Source: Branchiostoma floridae
Taxonomy: Eukaryota > Chordata > Leptocardii > Amphioxiformes > Branchiostomatidae
DNA length: 64,000 bases
NCBI RefSeq assembly: GCF_000003815.2
Contig: NC_049981.1
Location: 17,607,062 to 17,671,061, forward strand
Reading direction: 5' to 3'
Part shown: piece after piece, positions 11,767 through 24,200 of the stretch
Layout: each line of letters opens with the position of its first letter
How positions within the stretch are numbered: position 1 is the stretch's first letter
The notes under the pieces: model-generated
Databases searched by the model: none
The model's input: the letters and a program-made list of their open reading frames with translations, nothing else
Told to the model about the DNA's origin: nothing
Made by a program: the position numbers and the translations under genes

Positions 11767-14332
11767 ATGTGTAATATCGGCCATGCCATGATTGGACTGG
11801 GAGCGACCTTGGTCATCCTGGGGGTCATCAGTATTTGCTACGGGATCTACGGCCTCGCAACCTTCCCGCAAAACTACTTCAACAGAGTCGGCGCACCCAT
11901 TTGGGCGGGCGTGTTCGTAAGTTTGTTTATGACAACATTTAATAACTTCAGAAGGTTCTGTTTTTGTCAATAGATAATGATTTTAGGAAGTTAAGAAAGC
12001 ATATTACTTACAGTATACTTAACAGTACCCAAAATTACAACTTTTACACAAGTCTGAAGTCCACGTGCGGAAACAGCTTATACCTTATTTTCCCGCTATC
12101 TATTCAGGTTATCCTTACGGGAGCCATAGGGATCGTGGCAGGAAGGAAGTTCGTGCGGGAAGGAACCAGCACCAAATTTGTAAGTTTTATTTTATTTCTT
12201 CCGAACAACTGAATGATGTTCCCATCCATTGGGGTATTGTTACCCCCATGAAAGATATCTATGAAGAATGCAGGTATTATTTTTGCGTAACTAAATGTGT
12301 CTGTAGGTGTTTGCGTTTGCGCTTATTTGTGATCAACTTTTAAGTTTAAAAATCCTCTGGATGGATGATAATGACATTTGGAAAGAAAGGGTCTTCTGAA
12401 GACAAATCCCAAGCACAATCCTTGGCCATCTAGTGGTTTTTCTTTATGCTGCAGCGGAACTTCCTGTTTTTGTAACTTAATTCTGGACATACGGGCATTC
12501 TAGACATGTGACGCCATTGGTTGTAAGTTCCCAGATGTACTAGTGAATATATAATGTGTCTCCTTGCATTAATTATTTATTCCGCCTTTATAGTCATCAT
12601 TAACTTATATCAAAGACTTGTGTTAGCCCTCATTATGTTATTTAGGATGTTAAGACTTATTCTTTATACCTATCTTTGTACTTTGTGTAATATTCGTTGC
12701 CATACTTTGTACCATGTGCAAATGTCGTGCAATAAAGTTCATACATATTAACCATCAGACGGCGGGTGGTATAAACTTCCTAGTACCTTGCTGACCGATT
12801 TCTCGCTGACCGTCACTCGTTCGTAAATAAGGTAACCTTGTTTTGCATTTATTCCTCAGACTGCAGCCTTCCTGACACTGAGCATCATCTGCATTTTCGT
12901 GGTGATGTCCCAAGTCGGTGTGTCCAGCTGGGGGTTGGCCACCTACGCGGACTGCTACCTTCCGTATCTGGGAAACTTTGACAGTCTCGACTTTGGGCTA
13001 AGCGAATTGAATTCGTAAGCAACGCCTTTGATCTGTTCCCTATTGTTAATTATCTAGAGGCTTTATGGATAACACCGCTAGTAAGTTAGGAAAATTGGGA
13101 AGATCTTCACCCTGTTGATTTATGCTCATGCACCAACAGTGACCAATTACCATGGTGTTGGAGGCCTTGGCGTTTGGTTTCAGAGAAAACCACTCCATTG
13201 GACTGATTTTCATAGTGAATGATCATAGAGCCCTATTGGTACTTCTGGACATTTGTAAAAAAAAAACAGTTTTATCTTGCATGCGGTTCATGACTGTGCA
13301 AACCAGTGATTTACCAACTTATGAAACTATCCACGGACGGAAATATCATTATGTTTACCTTCACAGAAGGGAAACATTGTTTTTGTTCAATTTCATCTTA
13401 CTACTGGACCAGAGAGCTGTCACCATGGTTACTGGTTAAGTAGCACACATCCTGCGGTGTTCTATTTACATGTAAATCTGTAACAAGTGGAAGGACAATG
13501 CTAGAGGGGCTGGTCATCATATGTGAATGGGTTTGAGTAAGGGTAAACAGAGTAATACCAATGCTAGGCTTAGATCATGTGAACGGGTAAGCACTATGTA
13601 ATTGATTGTAAATGTTTCTAGTGCATTAATCTACTATTAATGTTCTATCTGGGCTTAATGAAGGTACTGTTGGACCCTGATCTATTTTCACCGCGTCGGC
13701 GTGGTGGTAGGCCCGATGGAGATGCTCCTGTGTCTTGTCTCTTCTATCATCTGCTGTACAGCCTGCTGTACCTGCGACAACCAGGTAGGTTTGTTTGCTT
13801 ATTTGTATATATTACATACCTGGTATAAAATCCAATTTGATATTTAAATTCTGACGAATTTTATAAGTGTTTTTATCTTTTAAACATTTGGTTAACACCT
13901 AGTGTCTTTGCCGAATCTAATGTCAGTGTCTGTTGTTTTAGCCGGACTCAAGTGGAATGGTCATGCAACCAACCAACCCGCCCAGAACTGTCAACAACCC
14001 AGGTAACATTAGACTTGGCTAGCAATTTCAAGCCAGAGGGCAGAGCTTGAGGGGCTGGTCACCATACATTTGAATGTGTGTTTGAGTTGGAATAAACATA
14101 GCAGTAGTTTGCTAGGCCAGACCACATGAAGGTAAATTGTTATTTTTCTAGTCTTGATTGGCAATACGTACTTACATTTTCTAAGGGACAGCAAGTCTAA
14201 CAGAAACACATCTCTTCCCTACAGCAGTGCTATAATCCCTGCAGCCAGGCGGGCCTCCCTGAGTCCATGTCGCCAACTGGACAGCAGAATATGGTCTACT
14301 CTTGTCCCGGCAAACAGGCTTACCAGTACTAA
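11767..14332 (+). CDS. MS4A-like four-transmembrane protein
   Basis: Exons: 11767-11916, 12108-12179, 12860-13014, 13664-13784, optional 13942-14002, and 14225-14332. Four hydrophobic segments are visible: GLGATLVILGVISICYGI, then PIWAGVFVILTGAIGIVAG, a third around FLTLSIICIFVVMSQVG, and a fourth rich in V, L and C (MLLCLVSSIICCTACC). The pattern P-x-W-x-G-x-F-x-I-L/I-x-G before the second membrane pass is typical of the MS4A (CD20-like) family, which has short loops and cytosolic termini. Without the 61-nt exon the protein is 201 aa and ends in a Gln/Tyr-rich tail. With it the frame shifts and ends after 189 aa. The start ATG opens the first exon 93 bases after a MITE. Family placement is by pattern only, so another tetraspan family is possible. 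Confidence 0.72.
12560..12748 (+). mobile_element. Truncated LINE-like 3' end in an intron
   Basis: The segment ends in TGTACCATGTGC...GTGCAATAAAGTTCATACAT, closely resembling the segment that ends in an ATTC tail at 46633. The AATAAA next to a short tandem tail is typical of CR1/L2-group non-LTR retrotransposon 3' ends. No reverse transcriptase sequence is present; 5' truncation is inferred. Confidence 0.45.
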
Positions 14333-14570
14333 GAGCCTTTAACACAAGATTTACATTCATAGAGAAAGGCAGAGAAGTGCTTTGGCCTTATAATTACTCA
14401 AGCGTACATGTATATACTATGTAGATTTTGGAAAGGTAAGAAACTTGCTGTCCTTTTAAACATTTGCTTAAGTAAACTGTGTGGTAGTTCATATACCAGT
14501 TTATTGTTCACAAGTGCAAATGTGCATAGTATTGTGTATGGTCAAAATAAAGGTTCTTGAATGTCCAGGG
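14333..14570 (+). other. 3' UTR of the MS4A-like gene
   Basis: Non-coding sequence after the stop, with AATAAA at 14546-14551. The gene converges on LAMTOR3, whose own minus-strand poly(A) signal (TTTATT on plus) is at 14888-14893. Confidence 0.55.
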
Positions 14571-15231
14571 ACCTTAAACTTTGACCTTAGCCCAGAATAC
14601 ATTAGGTTCAAGCCTGCACGTGTGCACTTGAAACTGTGTACAGCATTGTCAGGTTATATTCCTTGCCTATCTATCTGTTGTACACTTTTCAATATTGACA
14701 AATAGGGCTTGTTTCAATTCCAATCACATTTATCAGCACAACAATGTGTGCAATATCGTACAGAATTGTGTACTAAGGTAAAGAAGAGGAACAAGCTTTA
14801 TGTGGCGTATAAATCTACATAAATTCTATGACATCGAAATACATTTTCAGATTCTCCAATTCCAAGTACAACACATTGCTTAACACATTTATTAGGGGTA
14901 ACTAATGAGTTCTGGGCCTCACCCAGAAATATGCATATCTCAAACTTTGGGGCATAGTTATTACATATAAAGCCTTTTATGAATGTCTACCAAAATTCAA
15001 ATCATGGTGATCATTTCTTAGCAGAGGACACCCTTTTTGAAAACCAGTATCGTTAGGTGAGGGATAGGGACAATCGCATTGAAGAGGCAACCGTAGTTAT
15101 GGATATAAAAGACTTCATATAATTGTCCCAACAAATGTGTGTTGTACACCTTATTTCTGGTGGGGCTATAAAACTATTGGTCGACCCACATAACTAGCAA
15201 AATTCATTTATAACCAGGTTGACCACGCTGG
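14571..15231 (-). other. LAMTOR3 3' UTR and convergent intergenic stretch
   Basis: A minus-strand AATAAA (plus-strand 14888-14893) would give LAMTOR3 a 3' UTR of roughly 360 bases. Part of this stretch (about 14920-15060) resembles 62100-62240 in word order (AGCCTTTTATG, TGTCTA, TTAGGTGAG), so it includes a dispersed repeat. Confidence 0.45.
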
Positions 15232-18200
15232 TCAAGCAACATCTACTGCTTGTCTGAGATCTTGCAGTGCATCTGTTAGCTCATCTTCCAGGCTGAGAAT
15301 CATTCCTGTAAAGTACCGAGACACTGGGTTAGTCTGACAGCTATGCAACTTTCCATTGCTATATCAACGACCGATCTATTCCATTTATTACCAAGCATTT
15401 CAGAACTTTTTGGGGGAACTGACAAGAAGCAAAAGTGTATATAAAACTACATTTCAATTACAAATGCACGACATTTGGTCGGCCATGTATTTCATTCCCA
15501 GCCAAGTCATACCAAAGAATGGTAGATGCTGCTTTCTTGGCTTTGCACTCAGCATTTGAGATATTGTAAAAGTATGGAAGTTGAACATACACACAACTAC
15601 CAGTGGATTAGCTCCCTGATGTAGTGCAGTAGAGATGTGTGGCCCAAGGGCTTGGGAAACAGAGATGGGCACTGTCCTATATGCACCATCTGGTGTGGGA
15701 AGGACTTTCCCTGGACTTTAACTAACAGCTTGTAGGAATAACATCATCAAAAATGGTTGCCTCATCGATCCAGGTAATACCCACAAGATGATCAATAGAA
15801 TTATAGAGCTGTATTTAGCTTTATTTCTGGGGATGCTGAATGGATTAATTTTATGACAAAACTGCAGCTTTCTCGGTTAGATCCAAGGCTTCGCACGACA
15901 TTACGCGATATGATATAAGAAGACAATTCACGCACTTGAATTATCTTATAATGACGAGCATTCTTTCATAACTTTCGTGGGATGTTCAAAATGTGTAAAG
16001 ACACCATGCGGATGTTTGTTGCCATTGTTTAGAATTGACTTTAAAGTTTTGTAATTATATGTCTAGGACATTTGATACTTCAGAAATATTTTTAACACTG
16101 TTTCAACTTTATAAATATTTCCCTGGTCCTGTAAAACTTTGGAAATATTCATGGTGTGGAATTGTATACTTCTAATGGTTTCTAAATAATGATAACAGCA
16201 TTCTACCATTATTTACCATTTTCTACCATTTTTTGTAAATGGTTCGGTGGGCTGGGAAGATAGCAATTCACACATCCTTGCAAAGTATGGTTGGGTGCCA
16301 TGCAACAATGGCCCACCACAAAGGATCCACCAGTGCCCAGCAGTGAAATACAGATGCAACAATAGGGCTAACTTTTATAGGGGCAATAAACTACTTTTAC
16401 CATTTGGCCAGGTTTACCATTTTTTGTAAATATTTGTAAATGTGAAATAATCACAGAGGTTTCACAATTATTCTAAATAAAGATATTTTTGTACAGTTAC
16501 TTTCAAAATGTTTCTGAAATATTCAAAGAAATTCAAATAAATGAGTATTTTCTTAGTCAATTTTTTGAAAATAATTTAATCATTGTGGCTCAGATATTCT
16601 TTTATTCAAAATAATTCAGACTAATTATAAATATCGCCTAAAAACCCTAATGGTGTCTTGGAATGGACTCTATACATTTTTTTTGTAATTTGCTTGAGGA
16701 ACATTTAACTATAATCATTAGTTATGATATTTCCTATATTTAGAAGTCTACTAGCATATCTATATGCAACAATAGTTATATACAAAATGTGTATTTAGAA
16801 TTCTTATATCTATAACGTTATATATGAATAGTTGTATATTATCTATTTTATAGAAGTCTATATCTATATACATCGCTTTGGGTTGCAGACTCTAAAGGTG
16901 TATTTTGTATGTCTATTTTGCAGTTGACAGTATAAAAGTTGCTGTACTTTTTGTTGTGTCAATAAAACTTCTTCAGAATCAGCATCATCTTCCTCCAATG
17001 ATAATTTCATACCATATATCTGGATTTGAGCATGGACCCCCAAGCTGAGGCAAGTCTCAAACAAAAATGCAGGACTGAAACATACAAACAAACAAAGGAG
17101 TGCTGATTGCTGCTTCTTGATGCTATATATGTAGCCGATGTAGGTGTGAGAACAAAATCCCACACCAAGTCTGGATAGCCAAGTCAGCCGGGGTTACCTG
17201 AGTGATGAACCAATCTAATCTAAGCCACATTTGGGATTGTGTTCTTGCCACAACAGCAGCACTTACATCACCAACATAGTGGCAAGAAGCAGCACTCCAG
17301 TCAGAAGCTCTGACAAAGATACCTGATTAAGAGCTTCTGACTGGAAACATTAGCAGGTGAGACACATTTCTGGTTGTGTAAAAGATGCTGACAGAAGTGG
17401 CCGTACCTGTGTTGGCTGTACTGTTGGCCACCAGGGTCACCATCAGGGGCGCCTTGTTGAAGTGGACAACCTAAAGAACAAAATAAGTCACTACAGTTGG
17501 CATTCAAACCAGTGAGCAGGCCATGTTGATGGTGATGATGATAGATATAGAATACAACATGGTGTATCCCATATCACCAGAGGTACCGCCCAACCACAGT
17601 GTGCATAAAAGTGGAAACCTCAGCCCAGTTTAGTCTTCCAAAGGTATATTGCATAGGCCACGGGTGAGGCTTGGCATATATAAAACAAGAAGAGGAACAA
17701 CTAAGTAGATAATTCGTATATAAATCAGGAAGAGGAGAAACTATTACCTGATAAGCTGAGTACATGCAGACTATCCGCTGGTTCTTCCCCAGTCCCATCT
17801 TACTGCCCTGGTCTGCAGCCATGGAGAAGGTGACCAGGAAGCCAGGTCTGAGGGCCATCTCTGGGGCATGCTCATTAGATACTGGGGGGGGGGGAATCAG
17901 CCTGTATCAAAGGAGTTGTGTGGCAGAGAGGCAGGGTGTTTGGCCTGGAAACCCAGAGGTCCTGGGTTCAAATCTGCAGATATGTCACCAATTTTGTGCC
18001 CTTGGGAAAGGCACTCAACACAACTTTCACTCAGGTGGAAAGAAGTACTTAGATTCAGTCAGGGCCATCCCTCAGATAGAACAATAAATAGAGGTCCCAT
18101 GTCCAAGAAGAGCCACACCTCAACCACATAAAAGAACCAGCCACACTTATCCAAAAGAGTATGGGTCCTTCCCGATGTGATCGTGTGTGGATCAAACTTT

Positions 18201-21200
18201 ACAGTCTGGTCACCGGGAGGCCTTCTTAAAACGGTGATAGCTGACTTTCCCAAGGATGGATTTCATGGCATTTTCCAATAAATAAGAGGGAATCGCAGAA
18301 TTTAGTGGGCATTTCCAAGTCGCAGTCAATGTTCAGAGGGTGTACAAGGAAAGTCAGCTCAAAAAGCCCTATCATAATCAAAACATGTTCAACTCCAATT
18401 CTGGATACAATGAGCAGATTCCAAACGTACTCAACAAAGATAGTCTATTATTTCTGAAGTCAGAGTAGTTAGATACAGAGTCTACGTACCTTTCAATACT
18501 GGCACTCCGTCCCGATCAGTTATCGCAATCCCATACAGTCCATCGACCCTGAGGATAAACGTAAAACATACATGAATGTTTCCACATCCATACAATCCAT
18601 TAGAACTTCAACATAGAACTTAGAAGTATAGCACTACTCTTATTTTACCAAGTCATGCTGAACAGAACAAAACTGCCAATGCACTTATGTTAACCTTCAC
18701 AGGAAACACAATGTTTTTCCTTTATTTCCTCAACTAGCTGAGGAATGAGTCCACTCTACTATATAAAAGTTAACTTTATCAAAAAACTTACTTTGACATC
18801 AGCCTAAAGATGTATCTCTTCAGATCCTGAGAGAGAACAAAGGTAATGTTACATATATGAGCAATCTGTTACAACCTTCACTATAGTTAACATTAAATAA
18901 ATGTGATAGCAGCTCATATCTAAACATTTGAATATTGTTTAGATCAGCTATTGCCTTCCGTACAGCCCGCCCACAGTTTGATCCAGTTTTCCTGAAGGAG
19001 ATGCTATCTGAGGCCAAAGCCCATGGGGACCTGGGGACCTGAAAGAGTAGCCAGCTGAGGTAGTCCACGACACTAGCCCAACCTCCTTGACCAGACAACA
19101 TTTTCCTGAAACCCATATTTCAATATCTTCTATCGGAAAACTTAAGCAGGCCCACTAGTACTCAGGATCAGGAATATCTTGCTATCGGCAGAAATACAGC
19201 TTACAACTGTTCACCTTAAATAATCCGTTTAAGCGTTAAGGTAGCAGAATACAGTTTTCGGCCTATGGGGCTTCCTATAGTTAAGTACCGTGGCCGACTG
19301 GGACAAAATGATTCTAACACTTCCGAGCCTAATTCCAAACGTCACGAGGCAGATTCCAACACTTCCGAGCCCAGTTCCAAACAGCGCGGCACATTCCAAC
19401 ACTTCCGAGCCCAGTTCCAATCGTGCCGCGGCAGGGTTTTCCAATCGTGCCGCGGCAGGGTTTTCCAAGCCTGCCGCGGCAGGGTTTTCCAAGCGTGCCG
19501 CGGCAGATTCCAACACTTCCGAGCCCAGTTCCAATCGTGCCGCGGCAGATTCCAACACTTCCGAGCCCAGTTCCAATCGTGCCGCGGCAGATTCCAACAC
19601 TTCCGAGCCCAGTTCCAATCGTGCCGCGGCAGATTCCAACACTTGCGAGCCCAGTTCCAATCGTGCCGAGGCAGGGTTTTCCAGCGTGCCGCGGCAGATT
19701 CCAACACTTCTGAGCCCAGTTCCAATCGTGCCGCGGCAGGGTTTTCCAAGCGTGCCGCGGCAGATTCCAACACTTCTGAGCCCAGTTCCAAACGTGACGA
19801 GGGCAGGTTTTTCCAACCGTGACGCGGGCAGATTCCAACACTTCCGAGCCCAGCTGTGGATATGCATCTTGGTTTCCCATCCATTGAAACAGATCACAGA
19901 TTGCAGCACAATGTAGAGTTAGTCTGACACACTTTCATATGGTGATCGTATTGTGATATTGATATTTGCTTTTTTGTATACTTGATTTGATAAACAAAAT
20001 CAGTTTTTTGTACTATGAGAAAGGGTAGAAACATCGCTAATTCAATTTTTTCATATGATTTGATTTCAATGTTAAAATTCAAGTCCACTAAGATACAAAG
20101 GAAGTCATTGTTTTTGCAAGCTTGGTGTATTATAAGTACAAATACAAATTTGCAGAGAGGAAAGAAGGGACTCAGGAGCTATCGTATGGCTGGGTACCAG
20201 GCTACTTTAAAAAAAATCTTGTCCTGAAATTTGTGTACGTTAAATTGATAGAAAAAAAGGGTACATTTGTATTTCTAGAGAGCTATGTTCTTCTTTAATA
20301 GCATGTAGTGATAGATTGTCTTAATGAAAGCTTTGCTGAAACTTATCAGTGGTGCATGTGGCATAGAGACACAGTAATGACAGACACTGCAGCTTAATTT
20401 AAGTCTGCTTCATTTTATTTAAAATTTTGACTGCACTAAAGAAATATCCTTTATGTAACCTTATCACTAAAATGTAACCTGGCACAAAGCATGTGGACAG
20501 AGCATCAGAGCAATGATTACAATACTTGAAGTTGGACTGTCAGTTGCTGTTGTTGTACATACAGAAGTATAAATTTCCATACTTTTTACCAATGCGTTTT
20601 GTGAACTATTTTGACACACACTAAAGGTTAACTTTGTGATGCCTTGCCTGAGTTGCCTCGTGTTTTTATTACTCATCATCATCATCATCATCGGTCGACG
20701 TGATCGCATAGCCGAAGCTAGGTACTCATTTTCACCTGAGTAAAGTCAGGAAAGCCGTCTAAAGTGCCTTTCCCAAGGGCACAAGATCGGTAACACAGCA
20801 CGGTCCCACTGCGCTACGCGGTCCCACTGAACCCATCATAATGTGCTAAATTACAGCGGACAAGTAACAGTTATAACAGTATAATTTATTCTGTTTATAA
20901 TTTCAAATATCCAAGGAGGTTTTATCGACAGGATTGATAAAAACACCTTGAATTAACACAACACACAGGCTTCTAGTCTAGTGGGTACAAAAAGAAATCG
21001 CCCCGGTACCGGTACAACTTGCAACTTCTTAGTACTGACGACAAAATAAAGCCGAGCTGTGACCCTTGACCCATAAGATAAGGGACCATCCACTATACAG
21101 TGAGCCGTGGTCTCGGGAGCCCAAAGCCCAGTTCACCCTGCCTCGTCACGTTTGGAACTGGGCTCGGAAGTGTTGGAATCTGCCGCGGCACGGTTGGAAA

Positions 21201-24200
21201 ACCCTGCCTCGTCACGTTTGGAACTGGGCTCGGAACTGTTGGAATCTGCCGCGGCACGCTTGGAAAACCCTGCCGCGGCACGATTGGAACTGGGCTTGCA
21301 AGTGTTGGAATCTGCCGCGGCACGCTTAGAAAACCCTGCCGCGGCACGATTGGAACTGGGCTCGCAAGTGTTGGAATCTGCCGCGGCACGCTTGGAAAAC
21401 CCTGCCGCGGCACGATTGGAACTGGGCTCGCAAGTGTTGGAATCTGCCGCGCTGTTTGGAACTGGGCTCGGAAGTGTTGGAATCTGCCTCGTGACGTTTG
21501 GAATTAGGCTCGGAAGTGTTAGAATCATTTTGTCCCAGTCGGCCACGGTAGTTAAGGACCGCAAGGTGACTGACATCGACGCGGATAAAATTATAGTAGG
21601 GTGCATTTGGGAAGCACGACAGACGAGTATGTTAAAGTGGAGGGTACAACGTACAAAATAACCAAAAACAAAAAAATATTGTGGTTTTTTAACATTGTGA
21701 CGCCCTCTTTGAAATAGGGTCATGCGGGGTCACCCGGAACTGCAGCCGACTCACTTAGACTGCCAGCTGTAAAGGTCACGCGTAGGGATGCGTACCTAAA
21801 CCCACGTTTAGGTACAGGTACGGATTCGAATCCAGAGGTTTAGGTACAGGTCCGGACCTAATGAGTCCGGACCTAAATGCATGGCATTGAATATTATATC
21901 ATAATATATTATGATATGTTATAACGGCAAAACAATGTATTAACTAGAGTTCCACGAACACATACCTTTGCCAATAAACCAGGTTTGTTATGTAGAATGA
22001 TGTCTGTAGACATAAATGTGTTACTCATTATATTTTATCTTAATATTTTATCTTATATGCCTGGAGTTGGTTCATAACATTTTGCCATTGCTTATACAAA
22101 TAAGATCCCTATTTACTTACTGATATTAGATTGTATCAAGCATCACTTAAGCTGTCAGCATACCAAAAATCATGATGATCCTTTCATCCCTTCTTGACTT
22201 ATTCTCTCTCAAAGTAGGAAACTAAACCGGCTCCTGCAGTTCAAGAAAAGATGTTAGCGGACCAAAACATACACCTCTTACTCTCCGCCATCTTTCTCAG
22301 TTACATATGTGACAAGTTTGAAAGTCCTATCATGGAATGCAGTGGATTTATCAACTTTCCTCATTAATTATGCAAATTAGATGTTAATTTGCATAACTAG
22401 TATCTCATTATGTAAGTTTTTACTTAGGCTATCTACATACCAAAAATCATGACGATGCGTTAACACGTTCATATTTTACATTAATTATGCAAATGAGATC
22501 ATCATCTGCATAATCAATATGTATTGATATTTCTTTCTTTCTCAGCTACAAATGTGTCAAGTTTGAAAGTCCTATAAAGGAATGCAGTGGATTTACATAC
22601 TTTCCTCATTAATTATGCAAATTAGCTGTCGATTTGCATAATTAGAGTTCCATTATGTAAGTCTTCCCTTTGGCTATCTACATACCAAAAATCATGATGA
22701 TCCGTCAATACATTATCGAACTTGACCTTCGTTTTCGCGACCCCTACCCACCTACCAAATATTATTGGGATCCATCCAAGGCTTCTCGAGTTATGCTGTT
22801 AACACACACACACACAGACAGACAGACTCACAAGCCCAAAACATAACCTTAGCCATTCTGGCAAAGGTAAAAAGGGTAGAAGCATGTTTGAACCAGTAAA
22901 ACGTGTTTATTATGGTAGACACATGATGCAACAAAAATTTGACCCTTGTTGCTTTTCCCTCACTGGGGCTCAGAGACTGCTATGGTGATTTCACAGTAAT
23001 TTTAACTGTCAAAGTGGCCATCCCCTAACCTGTTATCCTGCCTGGCTTGCACTAATTAGATACAGGTCCAGTACCGGTACACCAGGGTTCCGGTATTTTT
23101 GTATCTGTACCTAATTGATTGTACCGGTACTGTATCGGTACACTGTACCGGTACGCATCCCTAGTCACGCGTATTTATACAACGACAGGCCAAACTGAAA
23201 AATCTCATTCGTGCCACCTGAAAGCCAACATATTATGCTACCACACAATAAAGTTCACCCCTCGCTTACATGTACTTTAAGGTATTTACGAACGATTGAA
23301 GATTTCGACCGCACTATGTTTTGACCCCTACGTCATTGACGCAAGGCTACGCGGGTCACGGGTTCCTCACTGGGCTTCCAGTGACGAAAGTATATTCAAA
23401 ATGGCGTCATCACTGGACGCCCAGTGACGAAGAAAGTTCATCACTGGTTTCCCAGTGATGATTTGCTTTGTTCCAGTGATGAAGCTCTCTCGGTACTGGA
23501 ATTCCAGTGATGAACCTTGACTCGTCATTCGATTTCCAGTGATGAACTTCGCTCGTCACTCGGGGCCCAGTGATGAACTCCGCTCGTCACTCGGGGCCCA
23601 GTGATGACCGTCATTCGTCACTGGACACCGAGTGCGGAACCATCGAGGTCACCGGTTCCTCACTTGGTTTTCCAGTGACGGGTGACTCTTCGGCACTGGA
23701 TACTGAGTGATGAAATTATTTCGGCACTGGGCTTCCAGTGACCACGTTCTAACAGCACTAGAACGTTCCAGTTCTGAGTTCGATATGCAACAAAAACACC
23801 CTAATGTAATTCACATGTCGCCATAGCCGTGTTACTGTTAGATTTGGTCCGGGAGTGTGGGGACTTGCAGAGGCGACGTTAGTATAACTTTAAGTGCTAA
23901 CTTTGAAATCCCCTCAACTGAAACTATGATTCCTTTTTCATCAGTAAACTGAATATTTGTCATCACTGGTTTACCAGCTGAAGTTTCCTCATCACTGGAA
24001 AACTAGTGACGATAAATATTCCCCACTGGTAAGCCAGTGACGACGCGACTTCATCACTGGAAACCGAGTGATGAGAAATTTACCCGTGACCTCGGTAGTT
24101 TTGCGTAGAAATACTGTACTCTGCCGCCTTAAGTTACATGAAACTACAAAATTCACCTCGGTACGCCCCCCTCCCACCTTTAACATGATTTTACACTACA

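Noticed and set aside
17963-17975. Possible functional tRNA gene because of the B-box-like GGTTCAAATCT
   Set aside because: No cloverleaf with paired acceptor and anticodon stems could be drawn; the tRNA-like part is fused to a SINE body repeated elsewhere.
19265-19916. Several overlapping open frames of 180-226 codons on both strands
   Set aside because: They are all frames of the 42-bp/24-bp units of the foldback element arm, which happen to lack stops; no splice or start logic and no family similarity. The same holds for 21066-21723.
22798-22830. Regular CA/CAGA runs as stand-alone microsatellites or a CRISPR-like array
   Set aside because: The same tract occurs at the same place in each hairpin-ended element, so it is part of those elements; there are no spaced direct repeats.
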